From positions 135,698 through 199,697 of the forward strand of contig JADJTR010000007.1 of NCBI GenBank assembly GCA_016711085.1: 64,000 nt of DNA, in the 5' to 3' direction. Each line of letters starts with the position of its first letter. Within the stretch, counting starts at the first letter, position 1. The notes under the pieces are model-generated. The model was not told where the DNA came from. It was given only the letters and a program-made list of their open reading frames with translations, and made no database searches. Below, piece by piece: positions 41,802 to 51,810 of the stretch. The translations under genes were made by a program, and so were the position numbers. Source of the stretch: Phyllobacteriaceae bacterium (GTDB taxonomy: Bacteria > Pseudomonadota > Alphaproteobacteria > Rhizobiales > Rhizobiaceae).

Positions 41802-42221
41802 ATGAGCCGCATGACGCCGTTTTCCAGCCCGTTGCTGCTGGGTTTCGATTCCATCGAAAAGACGCTTGAGCGCATCGCCAAGAACGGCGACGGCTATCCA
41901 CCCTACAACATCGAAAAGCTGGCCAACCCGGAAGGCGCCAAACTGCGCATCACGCTCGCCGTCGCCGGCTTTTCGGAAGCCGATCTCGACGTGTCGCTGG
42001 AGGAAAACCAGCTGGTCATCCGGGGCAGGCAGGCGGAGGAACCGGAACGCGACTATCTGCATCGCGGCATCGCGGCGCGCCAGTTTTCGAGGGTTTTCGT
42101 GCTCGCCGACGGCATGCGCGTGACCGGCGCGGAATTGCGGAACGGGTTGCTGGCAATCGATCTCGACCGGCCGGAACCCGAGAAGCTGATACGGAAAATC
42201 AATATTTCGGTCAAAGACTGA
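41802..42221 (+). CDS. Small heat shock protein (Hsp20/IbpA type)
   Basis: ATG 41802 follows AAGGA. The 139-residue protein starts MSRMTPFSSPLLLGFDSIEKTLERIAKNGDGYPPYNIEKL, the usual start of rhizobial Hsp20 class A proteins, then the alpha-crystallin domain (about 33-125; LRITLAVAGFSEADLDVSLEENQLVIRGRQ) ending in NGLLAIDLDRPEPEKLIRKINI. It is an ATP-independent holdase for unfolded proteins. A DUF1150 gene follows 88 nt later, a typical alphaproteobacterial pair. Confidence 0.93.
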   Translation: MSRMTPFSSPLLLGFDSIEKTLERIAKNGDGYPPYNIEKLANPEGAKLRITLAVAGFSEADLDVSLEENQLVIRGRQAEEPERDYLHRGIAARQFSRVFVLADGMRVTGAELRNGLLAIDLDRPEPEKLIRKINISVKD

Positions 42222-42309
42222 CAATGCCGCCAAAGAAAAAGCGGCGCGTCGGTCGGAAGTGGCACTGCCTGGGGCTGGCGCAAGCGGCCCCTACACCAGG
42301 AGGCTGAAC

Positions 42310-42561
42310 ATGCCCGGTACTTCGATTCGCCTGTCCAAGGAAGAACTCGCCCATGTCGGCGAGGGTGCGATCGGCTATGTGCGCAAGATCAAGAGCGACG
42401 ACATGGCCAGACGCTTCCCCGGCATGCCGGACATGGCGCCCGGTCTCGATCTCTGGGCGCTGTTCGCCGCCAATGGCGCGCCGATCCTGTTGACCAACCA
42501 GCGCGACGCCGCGCTGCAAGGGGCGGCCGAAAACGAGCTGACGCCGGTCAGCCTGCATTGA
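42310..42561 (+). CDS. DUF1150 protein
   Basis: The 83-residue protein starts MPGTSIRLSKEELAHVGEGAIGYVRKI and ends FAANGAPILLTNQRDAALQGAAENELTPVSLH, the DUF1150 signature. In rhizobia it nearly always follows an hsp20 gene, as here. No activity is known. AGGAGG lies just upstream of the ATG. Confidence 0.9.
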   Translation: MPGTSIRLSKEELAHVGEGAIGYVRKIKSDDMARRFPGMPDMAPGLDLWALFAANGAPILLTNQRDAALQGAAENELTPVSLH

Positions 42562-42577
42562 TCGAGGGCGCGCCGCC

Positions 42578-43042
42578 TCAGGCGGCGTGCGAGGTCGGTC
42601 CCATCGCCAGCAGCGCATGAATGGCGGCAGCGTCGCCGGTGGCGCGAATCCGGTCGACAATGGCGGTATCGCGCAGCGCCCGCGCGATGCGCGACAGGGC
42701 CTTGAGATGGTCGGCGCCGGCGCCTTCCGGCGCAAGCAACAGGAACACAAGGTCGACAGGCTGGTCGTCGAGCGCGTCGAAAGCCACCGGGGTTTCCAGC
42801 CGTGCGAAAACGCCGACCAGGGCACGAACCTTGGCCAGCTTGCCGTGTGGAATGGCGATGCCGTTGCCGACGCCGGTCGAGCCGAGGCGTTCGCGCTGCA
42901 TCAGGGATTCGAATATTTCCCGCTCCGGCACGCCGGTGATGGCCTCAGCCTTCTCCGCCAGGATTTGCAGGAGCTGCTTTTTCGAATTTGCCTTCAAGGC
43001 CGGCAGGATGGCCGATGCCTCGATCAGGTCGGAAAGATCCAT
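42578..43042 (-). CDS. ptsN: PTS IIA-like nitrogen regulatory protein
   Basis: The 154-residue EIIA-Ntr starts MDLSDLIEASAILPALKANSKKQLLQIL, has the phosphorylated His in GIAIPHGKL (about residue 66) and continues with LVGVFARLETPVAFDALDDQPVDLVFLLLAPEGAGADHLK. It receives phosphate from PtsO/NPr and regulates potassium and nitrogen systems. It lies downstream of hpf and rpoN on the same strand, the standard order. Confidence 0.95.
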   Translation of the reverse strand: MDLSDLIEASAILPALKANSKKQLLQILAEKAEAITGVPEREIFESLMQRERLGSTGVGNGIAIPHGKLAKVRALVGVFARLETPVAFDALDDQPVDLVFLLLAPEGAGADHLKALSRIARALRDTAIVDRIRATGDAAAIHALLAMGPTSHAA

Positions 43043-43087
43043 GGCTTGCGCCTTTCGGTATCGTTGGCTGCCCGCACAGCCTCGGGA

Positions 43088-43678
43088 TCAGGCTTTCGCC
43101 TTCGCTGTTGAGGGATCGATCCAGCCGATGTTTCCGTCAGGCCGGCGATAGACGATGTTGATGTGATCGTTTCCGGCATTGCGGAACACCACGAACGGCG
43201 TGTCCCTGGCGTCGAGTTCGATGACCGCGGCGGCGACCGACAGGCTTTTCAGCGACATCGATGTCTCGGCGACGATCGTCGGCGCGTAATCGGCGGGGAC
43301 ATCGTGCTCATCGTCGTCGGCGAGCGGCTCCATGACGCGATACGCCATCGCAAGCGGTTCATCCGAGGCGATGCCGGCATTGTGCGATTTAAGGCGACGC
43401 TTGTAACGACGCAAACGCTTGTCAATGCGCTCGGCGGCGGCCTCGAACGCCGCTATCGGCTCCTGGGCCTGCCCGGTGGCTTCAAGCGTCATGCCGCTGG
43501 CGAGATGAATGTGGCAATCGGCGGAAAACCGGCCATTGACCTTTTCGACGGTAATCTGGCCGGAATAGCCGCCGGCGAAATATTTGGCGACCCCTTCGGA
43601 AATCCGCTCTTCTATGCGCGTCCTGAAGGCTTCGCCGATTTCCATTTGCTTGCCGGAAACGCGGAGGCTCATGGGCAT
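43088..43678 (-). CDS. hpf: Long-form ribosome hibernation promoting factor
   Basis: The 196-residue protein has an N-terminal HPF/YfiA domain (MSLRVSGKQMEIGEAFRTRIEERI to about residue 110) with the basic stretch RIDKRLRRYKRRLKSH, a variable linker, and a C-terminal S30AE_C dimerisation domain (about 130-190; MSLKSLSVAAAVIELDARDTPFVVFRNAGNDHINIVYRRPDGNIGWID). This is long HPF, which joins 70S ribosomes into 100S dimers in stationary phase. AAAGG precedes the ATG at 43678. It follows rpoN by 184 nt. Confidence 0.95.
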   Translation of the reverse strand: MPMSLRVSGKQMEIGEAFRTRIEERISEGVAKYFAGGYSGQITVEKVNGRFSADCHIHLASGMTLEATGQAQEPIAAFEAAAERIDKRLRRYKRRLKSHNAGIASDEPLAMAYRVMEPLADDDEHDVPADYAPTIVAETSMSLKSLSVAAAVIELDARDTPFVVFRNAGNDHINIVYRRPDGNIGWIDPSTAKAKA

Positions 43679-43862
43679 CCAGACCTTTTCGTTCGTGGTC
43701 CGGCCTTACCGGACTGGAATGTTGCAGAAACCGCCCTTTGACGTCGTTTCGTCGCTCCGCCGCGCCGAGCGCGACCGGTGTTCACATTTTGCGGCGGGGG
43801 GTCGCCATAGCCGCGCGCTTCTAGTCAGCGGCGTCGCGATTGTCAACGAAAGCGTGGCGGCA

Positions 43863-45359
43863 TCAGGCCGCGCCAACGGCGAGGCCGGCCCGCGCCACCG
43901 CCAGCTTTTCGCGCCGCCGCTGAACCGAGGACGGAATGTTCATTCCTTCCCGATACTTGGCGACAGTCCGCCGGGCGATGTCAATTCCCTCGCGATTGAG
44001 CATGTCGACGATGGCGTCGTCGGAAAGCGCGGCCGCGGCCGATTCCGAATCAATCAGCTGGCGTATCCTGTGACGAACGGATTCCGACGAATGCGCCTCG
44101 CCGCCTTCGGATGAGGCGATGGCGGCGGAAAAGAAATAGCGCATTTCAAACACGCCGCGCGGCGTCGCCATGAATTTGTTTGAGGTGACGCGGCTGACCG
44201 TCGATTCATGCATGGCGATGGCGTCGGCGACCATGCGCAGGTTCAGCGGCCGCAGATGCGATACGCCGTAGACAAGGAACCCGTCCTGGCGGCGGACGAT
44301 TTCACTCGCCACTTTCAGGATCGTTCGGGCCCGTTGGTCGAGGCTGCGGGCCAGCCAGTTGGCGGATTGCAGACAATCCTCGATGAACGCCTTTTCAGGC
44401 CCGGCGACCGCGTGCGGAGCGACCTGGGTGTAATAATCGCGGTTGACCAGGACGCGCGGAAGCGCGTCGGGATTGAGTTCGACCGACCAGGTTCCGTCGG
44501 GCGCGGCCTTGACCAGAACGTCCGGCGTGACCGGCTCGGACACGCCGCCCGCGAAGCCTGCGCCCGGTTTGGGATCGAGGGCGCGGATTTCTCCGGCCAT
44601 GGCGATCAAATCCTCCTCGTCGACCCCGCACAGGCGTTTCAGGGCGACGAAATCGCGCTGCGCCAACAGGTCGAGATTGGCCACCAGCGCCTGCATGGCC
44701 GGGTCGAACCGGTCCTTTTCACGCAATTGTATGGCCAGGCATTCGGCGAGATCGCGGGCGAAAAGGCCGGAGGGATCGAACGTCTGGCAGCGCGCCAAAA
44801 CGGCTTCGACCGTGGCGACGGGAGCGGCCAGCCGATCAGCGATCTCGGTCAGGTCGGCGCGGCAATAGCCGGCGTCATCCAGACCGTCGGCAAGGCCGCC
44901 GGCGATCAGCCGATCGGCAGCGTCGCGAAAGGCGAAGGCGATCTGGGTTTCGACATGGTCGCGCAGGCTGACCACGGCGGCGGTGATCTCGCCGATATCG
45001 ACGATGTCCTCGCTGGTCCGCGTCCCGCCGGACGAACCGGCGGCCGATTTCCACTGCGCCGACAAATCGGGTGGCAGGCGATCGGCGACGCCTGGATCGT
45101 CGGGAAAGACGTTTTCCAGCGACGAGTCGAGTTTTTCGGCCATCGCTTCGGACGACCATTCCGGCGTTTCGACGGTTTCGCTCGTTCCGGCGTCATTGGC
45201 GTCATCCCGCTCGACCAGCGGATTGCGCTCGAGTTCCTCGTCGATGAACCGGTCGAGCTCGGCGCGCGTGAACTGCAGCAGGCGAATCGACTGCATCAAT
45301 TGCGGCGTCATCACCAACGCCTGCGACTGACGCAATTGCAATTTCGCCGAGAGCGCCAT
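43863..45359 (-). CDS. rpoN: RNA polymerase sigma-54 factor
   Basis: I start at MALSAKLQLRQSQALVMTPQLMQSIRLLQ, the conserved region I with its Gln-rich activator-contact segment. The 498-residue protein has an acidic region II, a core-binding region, the helix-turn-helix around LNLRMVADAIAMHESTVSRVTSNKF and the RpoN box ARRTVAKYRE near residue 475. It reads -24/-12 promoters with activators. The gene follows lptB by 133 nt, the usual order in alphaproteobacteria. Confidence 0.96.
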   Translation of the reverse strand: MALSAKLQLRQSQALVMTPQLMQSIRLLQFTRAELDRFIDEELERNPLVERDDANDAGTSETVETPEWSSEAMAEKLDSSLENVFPDDPGVADRLPPDLSAQWKSAAGSSGGTRTSEDIVDIGEITAAVVSLRDHVETQIAFAFRDAADRLIAGGLADGLDDAGYCRADLTEIADRLAAPVATVEAVLARCQTFDPSGLFARDLAECLAIQLREKDRFDPAMQALVANLDLLAQRDFVALKRLCGVDEEDLIAMAGEIRALDPKPGAGFAGGVSEPVTPDVLVKAAPDGTWSVELNPDALPRVLVNRDYYTQVAPHAVAGPEKAFIEDCLQSANWLARSLDQRARTILKVASEIVRRQDGFLVYGVSHLRPLNLRMVADAIAMHESTVSRVTSNKFMATPRGVFEMRYFFSAAIASSEGGEAHSSESVRHRIRQLIDSESAAAALSDDAIVDMLNREGIDIARRTVAKYREGMNIPSSVQRRREKLAVARAGLAVGAA

Positions 45360-45492
45360 GTTTCCCTGTCCCGCCCGTTCAGCGGCGCGTTTCAACGGGT
45401 CAGTGAAACTGGCCCGTCTTTTGCTTGTCAAGAGAAACGATAGTGGCTGGATATTGCGGATTCGTTGCGGCGGGCGCGCCGTCGCGACTTTT

Positions 45493-46286
<794 letters not shown>

Positions 46287-46294
46287 GCCCGCGC

Positions 46295-46855
46295 CTACTG
46301 CGTTTTGGCGGAATTCGGCGAGATCAGCATCTTGATGCGGCCGCTCGAACCGGAATTGCCGCCGCAACCATCGAGCTGGGCCCTGCCCGTTTTCATCTGC
46401 ACCGTCAGCTTGCAGCCGACGATGACGTTTTCGCCTTCCGACAGGACGACTTCCTTGCCGGTCAGCACAAACACTTCGGATTTCATGTCGAAGACGCCGG
46501 CGTCACCGGTCGCGACCTGCGTGGCGGATTTGAGGTAGACCTTGCCGTCGGCCTCGATCCGGTCGATCGCCGCCGAGCCGGTGGCAGCCGACCCTTCGCC
46601 CTTGGCGTAAAGGACCACCATCCGGCCGGATTTCATCAGCGTATCGCCCTGGGTGACCGAGACATTGCCGGTGAAAATCGCCGTGTTTTCCTTTTCCTTG
46701 ATTTCCAGCTTGTCGCTTTCGATCTGAATGGGCTTGTCGCCTGTCAATTTGAGTCCGGTCGAGCGGTCCGCCGCGGCGGCATGCGCGCCGCCGGCAACGG
46801 CAAGCGCGAACAGAAATGCAGCGCCGAACCGGTGCGTGCGTTCATTGACCGTCAT
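46295..46855 (-). CDS. lptA: LPS transport periplasmic protein LptA
   Basis: I start at MTVNERTHRFGAAFLFALAVAGGAHAA, which gives a signal peptide and overlaps the lptC end by 14 nt. The 186-residue protein has the OstA-like beta-jellyroll: KPIQIESDKLEIKEKENTAIFTGNVSVTQGDTLMKSGRMVVLYAKG, then VYLKSATQVATGDAGVFDMKSEVFVLTGKEVVL. It forms the periplasmic bridge between LptC and LptD. It is 8 nt upstream of lptB. Confidence 0.92.
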   Translation of the reverse strand: MTVNERTHRFGAAFLFALAVAGGAHAAAADRSTGLKLTGDKPIQIESDKLEIKEKENTAIFTGNVSVTQGDTLMKSGRMVVLYAKGEGSAATGSAAIDRIEADGKVYLKSATQVATGDAGVFDMKSEVFVLTGKEVVLSEGENVIVGCKLTVQMKTGRAQLDGCGGNSGSSGRIKMLISPNSAKTQ

Positions 46856-47540
46856 TTTCAGCTCCCGTCTCGCCGGACCTTCTGACTGCCTGCGGCGCAA
46901 TGGTCAACCGCACGCGCCTTTCGAACACGATCGTGCCGCCCCGGTCGGCGACCGACATGGAGTCAGCCGTCACGTGGGTATCGCGCATGACGATATCCAC
47001 CGGCCTGTCCGTGGCCAAAGACCCGGTATTCATGTCGACCTTGGCGCCGAAAAATTTCGCGATCATGCCATCGGTGGTGGTCGCGGCGAAAGGTGTGTCA
47101 ATGTCCATGGTCCCGGCGGAACGGTCGTAAACGCCGCGTTCGGCGATGATGCGGGCGCGGTTCACGCCGCTGACCGGCAAATCGGCGTCGATCTCCTCTA
47201 GCTCGATGAGATCGGCCTTGGCGGCATCCTGGATGGCGCGGGCCGCCTTCATCGAATAGCGCTGATTGTCCTTGTTGACCCCGCCGAGCTCGGGATTGGA
47301 CATCACCAATTTGCCATCAGTGAGAGCGGCGCCATCGACCTTCACGGCAATCGGCAGCGCCGGCCGGGCGGCCCAGCTCCACAGCACGAAAAAGGCCGCG
47401 ACGCCAAAGGCGGCGACCGGCAGACCCCGTTTCATCAGGCGGACGCGCGCCGTATGCCGCGCCGCGTCGACGAAAACGGCCGCCCGCGCATCCGGCCGAT
47501 CCGAAATCCCTTGCCGTTGTTGTGGCGCCAAAGCCGTCAT
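46842..47540 (-). CDS. lptC: LPS export protein LptC
   Basis: The 232-residue protein has a cytoplasmic N-terminus, one membrane helix (LPVAAFGVAAFFVLWSWAARP, about 39-59) and a periplasmic beta-jellyroll (about 70-210) with VMSNPELGGVNKDNQRYSMKAARAIQD, typical of alphaproteobacterial LptC. The first 35 residues, rich in Arg, are longer than in Escherichia coli. It binds LPS from LptB2FG. It is the first gene of the lptC-lptA-lptB-rpoN run. Confidence 0.9.
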   Translation of the reverse strand: MTALAPQQRQGISDRPDARAAVFVDAARHTARVRLMKRGLPVAAFGVAAFFVLWSWAARPALPIAVKVDGAALTDGKLVMSNPELGGVNKDNQRYSMKAARAIQDAAKADLIELEEIDADLPVSGVNRARIIAERGVYDRSAGTMDIDTPFAATTTDGMIAKFFGAKVDMNTGSLATDRPVDIVMRDTHVTADSMSVADRGGTIVFERRVRLTIAPQAVRRSGETGAENDGQ

Positions 47541-47814
47541 CGCGAATTCGAATTCCCTTGTCGCGCCAGATCAGGCGGCCCATGCCCTGCGCCGCATCGC
47601 CGATGTGCCTCCAATATGGTGTTTTTTTGTTGCCGCCCACAACCTCGGCTGCGAACGGCCGCTCGAATCGACATAGCCCAATTGCAACGCTGTGTCGCGG
47701 ATTGACCCGCCGGACTTCCTTGACGCTCCCGTTTCACTCTGGCACGCTTCGTATTCTTCCTGTAAAGACCGGTTTTGTCGGATTAATTTCGTTGCGTAGG
47801 GGTGAAAACAGCCG

Positions 47815-48099
47815 ATGATCAAGTCCGAACTGGTGCAGACGATCGCCAACAAGAACCCGCATCTGTTCCAGCGGGATGTCGAGAACATCGTCAATGCGAT
47901 TTTTGACGAGATCGGCGACGCGCTCGCCGAAGGCAGCCGGGTCGAATTGCGTGGTTTCGGGGCCTTTTCGGTGAAAAACCGGCCGGCCCGCACCGGCCGC
48001 AACCCGCGCACCGGCGAATCGGTCAGCGTCGACGAGAAATGGGTGCCGTTTTTCAAAACCGGCAAGGAGCTGCGCGAGCGGCTCAACAAGGGCAAGTAA
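47815..48099 (+). CDS. ihfB: Integration host factor beta subunit
   Basis: The 94-residue protein starts MIKSELVQTIANKNPHLFQRDVENIVNAIFDEI and has VELRGFGAFSVKNRPARTGRNPRTGESVSV, where RNPRTGE is the DNA-intercalating Pro arm, ending FKTGKELRERLN. Those residues separate IhfB from HU. It bends DNA as a dimer with IhfA. It is divergent from lptC with a 274-nt gap that holds both promoters. Confidence 0.95.
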   Translation: MIKSELVQTIANKNPHLFQRDVENIVNAIFDEIGDALAEGSRVELRGFGAFSVKNRPARTGRNPRTGESVSVDEKWVPFFKTGKELRERLNKGK

Positions 48100-48105
48100 G
48101 CCTCC

Positions 48106-48414
48106 ATGCTCGGTCGCGTCGCCACCGTCCTGATCGTCCTTCCGATCGCCATCGTGCTCGTGGCGCTTGCGGTCGCCAACCGCGGCGGCGCCGATTTCAC
48201 GCTTGACCCGTTCCATCCCGGCAATCCGGCGCTGACGCTGCATTGGCCGCTTTTCGTCTACCTGTTCATTGCCCTCGGCATCGGGCTGGTGACCGGGTCG
48301 GCTGTCACCTGGATGAAACAGGGACGCTACCGGCGACAGGCCCGCGACAATGCGACCGAAATCCGCCGGCTCGCCACCGCGCCCAACGCCTCCGCGCTTC
48401 CGGCCGCGCGCTGA
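48106..48414 (+). CDS. LapA-domain membrane protein
   Basis: The 102-residue protein has two membrane helices (about 5-26 and 50-70) and a basic tail (KQGRYRRQARDNATEIRRLA). LPIAIVLVALAVANRGGADFTLDPF with IALGIGLVTGSAVTWMKQGRYRR is the LapA/DUF1049 pattern. It lies 6 nt after ihfB. Relatives help assemble LPS or act with heat-shock regulation in Escherichia coli; the exact role here is unknown. Confidence 0.87.
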   Translation: MLGRVATVLIVLPIAIVLVALAVANRGGADFTLDPFHPGNPALTLHWPLFVYLFIALGIGLVTGSAVTWMKQGRYRRQARDNATEIRRLATAPNASALPAAR

Positions 48415-48424
48415 GCCGGCGGCC

Positions 48425-49390
48425 ATGAGGCTCATCGCATCCGAAGAGGTCGACCGGCTTCTCGGCTTCGACGAATTGATCGAGGCGCTGCGCCTCGCGT
48501 TTCGCCACGGCGTCGTTCAGCCCGTCCGCCACCATCACTTGATTGAAAGACCGGACGGCGCGGCGACGACGCTGCTGCTGATGCCGGCCTGGACCGACTT
48601 CATGAAAGCCGGCGCGTCCGATGGCGGCCATGTCGGCGTCAAGATCGTCACCGTCTCGCCCGACAACAACGCGCTCGGCATGCCGGCGGTGATGGGCGTC
48701 TATCTGCTGCTCGACGGCAAGACCGGAGCGCCAGTGTCGCTGATCGACGGACAAAGGCTGACGTTGTGGCGCACGGCAGCGGCCTCGGCGCTCGCCGCAA
48801 CCTATCTCGCCCGAGCCGACGCCTCGGTGCATCTCGTCATCGGGGCAGGCGCGCTGTCGCCGTTTCTCGCCCGCGCCCATCGCACTATCCGCCCGATCGC
48901 CAAGACCCTGATTTGGAACCGCACGCCTGCAAATGCCGTGCGCGTCGCCGCCATGCTGGCCGACGAGGGGCTCGACGCCGAAGCCGTCGACGACCTTCGC
49001 ACCGCGACGCAAAACGCCGACATCGTTACCGCATGCACGATATCCACCGAACCGGTGGTGCGCGGCGAATGGCTGAAACCGGGCGCCCATGTCGACCTGG
49101 TTGGGGCGTTTTCGCCGACCATGCGCGAAAGCGACGACGACGCCATTCGCCGATCGAGCGTTCATGTCGACACGCGCGCCGGCGCGACAAAGGAAGCCGG
49201 CGACATCGTGCAGGCGATCGCCAGCGGCGCGATGACGGCGGACGACATCCGCGGCGACCTGTTCGACCTGGCGCGCGGCGAGGCTTCCGGACGTCGTGGC
49301 GACGAGGAAATCACGCTGTTCAAGTCGGTCGGCGCGGCGATCGAGGATCTCGCCGCGGGCATGCTGGTTTGGCGCAAAACGGGCAGCTGA
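48425..49390 (+). CDS. Ornithine cyclodeaminase/mu-crystallin family protein
   Basis: The 321-residue protein starts MRLIASEEVDRLLGFDELIEALRLAF and has KIVTVSPDNNALGMPAVMGVYLLLDGKTGAPVSLIDGQRLTLWRTAAASALAATYLAR, a Rossmann loop VIGAGALSPF and the DEEITLFKSVGAAIEDLA end. These are hallmarks of the family, which includes ornithine cyclodeaminase, alanine dehydrogenase and delta-1-pyrroline-2-carboxylate reductase. The last is a plausible partner for the dehydratase at 14 kb; this is inference. It lies 10 nt after the LapA gene. Confidence 0.85.
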   Translation: MRLIASEEVDRLLGFDELIEALRLAFRHGVVQPVRHHHLIERPDGAATTLLLMPAWTDFMKAGASDGGHVGVKIVTVSPDNNALGMPAVMGVYLLLDGKTGAPVSLIDGQRLTLWRTAAASALAATYLARADASVHLVIGAGALSPFLARAHRTIRPIAKTLIWNRTPANAVRVAAMLADEGLDAEAVDDLRTATQNADIVTACTISTEPVVRGEWLKPGAHVDLVGAFSPTMRESDDDAIRRSSVHVDTRAGATKEAGDIVQAIASGAMTADDIRGDLFDLARGEASGRRGDEEITLFKSVGAAIEDLAAGMLVWRKTGS

Positions 49391-49452
49391 GCGGTTTTGT
49401 TGCGCATGGCGCGCCCCTGTGGCAGAAGCCGACGCCGTCCGGAGCATGGGAC

Positions 49453-50439
49453 TTGAACGACAGACGCCCCCCTCGCCGCGATACCGCCGAGCCGCACCGG
49501 CGCGCCGAAGCAGCGGCCAGCCATGCGGCCCGGCGCGAAGGCGATCCGCCACGCGAGCGCTGGCCGGTCATCCTGGAAAACCAACCGAACGCCGACTATG
49601 CGCTGATCGATTCGGGCGATGGCGAAAAACTTGAACAATATGGTCCTTATCGCATCGTCCGTCCCGAGGCGCAGGCCCTGTGGCGGCGCGCCCTGGGCAA
49701 CGCCGAATGGCGCAAGGCGGATGCGGTGTTTACCGGCGATACCGACGAGGAAGGGCTGGGGCGATGGCGCTTTCCCGGCCCGCCGCTTGGCGAAACCTGG
49801 CCGATGCGCCACGACGGCATCGATTATCTCGGCCGCTTCACTTCGTTTCGCCATGTCGGGGTGTTTCCCGAACAGGCGGCGCACTGGGCCCACATGGAAG
49901 GCCAGATCCGGACGGCCGGACGCAAGGTGCGGGTGCTGAACCTGTTTGGCTACACCGGCCTCGCCTCGCTTGTCGCGGCGCGCGCCGGGGCGGAAGTCAC
50001 CCATATCGATGCGTCGAAAAAGGCCATCGGCTGGGCGCGGGAGAACCAGGAGCGCGCCGGACTTTCCGATCGGCCGATCCGCTGGATTTGCGAGGACGCA
50101 GCGCTATTCGTCGAACGGGAAATCCGTCGCGGCAGCCGCTACGACATCGTTCTCCTCGATCCGCCGGCCTATGGCCGCGGACCGAAGGGCGAGGTCTGGC
50201 AATTGTTCGACAATCTTCCGGCGATGGTCGACTTGTGCCGCGACGTGCTCAGCGACAGGCCCTTGGCGCTGGTGCTGACGGCGTATGCGATCCGCGCATC
50301 GTTTTTGGCGTTCCACACGCTGGTGCGCGACGCGTTTGCCGGGATGGGCGGAACGGTCGAATCGGGCGAACTCGTCATCCGCGAAAAAGCGGCGGGCCGG
50401 GCGCTGTCGACCTCGATGTTCTCGCGCTGGGTGGCGTGA
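49453..50439 (+). CDS. Class I SAM-dependent methyltransferase (RlmI-like C-terminal domain)
   Basis: I start at TTG 49453 because GGAG lies 8 nt before it and no ATG gives the full domain. The 328-residue protein has ILENQPNADYALIDSGDGEKLEQYGPYRIVRPEAQALWRR, then the SAM motif VLNLFGYTGLASLVAARAGAEVTHIDASKKAIGWARENQ (about 158-196) and the catalytic-region DIVLLDPPAYGRGPKGEVW. The DPPAYG motif points to a base-modifying RNA methyltransferase. Its stop overlaps the TrmH-type gene, so both may act on rRNA or tRNA. Confidence 0.85.
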   Translation: MNDRRPPRRDTAEPHRRAEAAASHAARREGDPPRERWPVILENQPNADYALIDSGDGEKLEQYGPYRIVRPEAQALWRRALGNAEWRKADAVFTGDTDEEGLGRWRFPGPPLGETWPMRHDGIDYLGRFTSFRHVGVFPEQAAHWAHMEGQIRTAGRKVRVLNLFGYTGLASLVAARAGAEVTHIDASKKAIGWARENQERAGLSDRPIRWICEDAALFVEREIRRGSRYDIVLLDPPAYGRGPKGEVWQLFDNLPAMVDLCRDVLSDRPLALVLTAYAIRASFLAFHTLVRDAFAGMGGTVESGELVIREKAAGRALSTSMFSRWVA

Positions 50440-51281
50440 TGAGCGAGGGTCGCCGCGGCGGACGCGTGGTGGAAATCACCAGCCTTGCCAATCCATTGGT
50501 CAAGGACATCAAGGCGCTGGCCCAGAAGAGGCATCGCGAGGAAACAGGGGCCTTTCTTGCCGAAGGCCTGAAGCTCGTCATCGATGCGCTCGAGCAGGGT
50601 TGGACCATCCGCACGCTCGCCTTCGCCAAGGCGGCGCTCGGCAACGCAATGATCGAGAAAACCGCGGCCCGGGCGCTGGCCGCGGGGGCGACGGTGATCG
50701 AGGCCTCGGCGAAGGTGCTGGAAGCGATGACGCGGCGCGACAATCCGCAGACGGTGATCGCGGTGTTCGAACAGCGATTCGCGGTGCTCAAATCGTTCCG
50801 CGCCGCCGGCGACGATCTGTATGTGGCACTCGACCGGGTGCGCGATCCCGGCAATCTCGGCACGATCATCCGGACGGCCGACGCCGCCGGGGCCAAGGGC
50901 GTGATTCTGATCGGGGAAACCACGGATCCATTCGGACTCGAAACGGTTCGCGCCACCATGGGATCGATATTCGCTCTGCCGGTGGCGCGGGCGAGCGAGG
51001 CGGAATTCATCGCCTTCGCCAAGGATTTCGACGGACTGGTCGTCGGCACGCATCTCAAGGGCGCGGTCGACTACCGGAAAGTCGGCTGGGCGAAAAAGCC
51101 GGTCGTTCTGCTGATGGGCAACGAGCAGCAGGGCCTGACCGAAGCGCTCGCCGCCGCTTGCAGCGCGCTGGCGCGCATTCCGCAGGCCGGCCGGGCCGAT
51201 TCGCTCAATCTGGCGGTGGCGACCGGCGTCATGCTGTTCGAGGCGCGCCGCCTCGCCCTGTCGCTTGGGAACGCGACATGA
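50439..51281 (+). CDS. TrmH/SpoU-family RNA 2'-O-methyltransferase
   Basis: The 280-residue protein has a substrate-binding N-domain (EITSLANPLVKDIKALAQKRHREETGAFLAEG) and a SpoU domain with the motifs RDPGNLGTIIRTADAAGA, VLLMGNEQQGLTEAL and LNLAVATGVMLFEARR near the C-terminus, which form the SAM knot. It methylates the 2'-hydroxyl of an RNA nucleotide; the target is unknown. It overlaps the methyltransferase before and the lspA gene after it by 4 nt or less. Confidence 0.93.
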   Translation: MSEGRRGGRVVEITSLANPLVKDIKALAQKRHREETGAFLAEGLKLVIDALEQGWTIRTLAFAKAALGNAMIEKTAARALAAGATVIEASAKVLEAMTRRDNPQTVIAVFEQRFAVLKSFRAAGDDLYVALDRVRDPGNLGTIIRTADAAGAKGVILIGETTDPFGLETVRATMGSIFALPVARASEAEFIAFAKDFDGLVVGTHLKGAVDYRKVGWAKKPVVLLMGNEQQGLTEALAAACSALARIPQAGRADSLNLAVATGVMLFEARRLALSLGNAT

Positions 51282-51763
51282 AGGCGGCGCTTCCCTACGC
51301 CGCCCTGACTTCGGCGCTGGTCGCCGCCGACCAGGCGATCAAGCTGCTGGTCGAGGCCCATTTGCCGTTCGAGCACGCCGTCCCGCTGATGCCGATGCTG
51401 TCGCTGTACCGCACCTGGAATCCGGGCATATCCTTCACGCTGCTGGCCGGTTTCGGACCGGCGGCGCTGGTCGCGCTGGCGCTGGCCGTGACGATTTTCG
51501 TCCTCGCCCTCGCCGCGCGCACCCCTTCCGGCGAAACGGCGGCCCGGCTCGGTTACGCCATGATCGTCGCCGGCGCGCTCGGCAATCTGATCGATCGCAT
51601 CGCCTATGGCCATGTCGTCGATTACATCCTGCTCCACACGCGGGACTGGTCGTTTTCGGTGTTCAACCTCGCCGACGCGTCGATCAGCGTCGGTGCGGCT
51701 CTGGTGGTGTTGCAGGAAATCGTCAATTTTCGCCGCGAACGACGCCGGCCGGCCGGCGATTGA
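51278..51763 (+). CDS. lspA: Lipoprotein signal peptidase
   Basis: The 161-residue membrane protein has four helices. The catalytic Asp pair is seen in VAGALGNLIDRIAYGHVVDYILL (first Asp, after NLI) and FNLADASISVGA (second Asp). SLYRTWNPGISFTLLAG is the conserved NxGxSF loop. It cleaves prolipoproteins after Lgt lipidation. It is coupled to the TrmH-type gene by a 4-nt overlap, a common pairing. Confidence 0.94.
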   Translation: MKAALPYAALTSALVAADQAIKLLVEAHLPFEHAVPLMPMLSLYRTWNPGISFTLLAGFGPAALVALALAVTIFVLALAARTPSGETAARLGYAMIVAGALGNLIDRIAYGHVVDYILLHTRDWSFSVFNLADASISVGAALVVLQEIVNFRRERRRPAGD

Positions 51764-51810
51764 CGGCTGAGGCGGCGCGCGCCAAGCTCGCCCAAAACGG
51801 AGATTGCCGC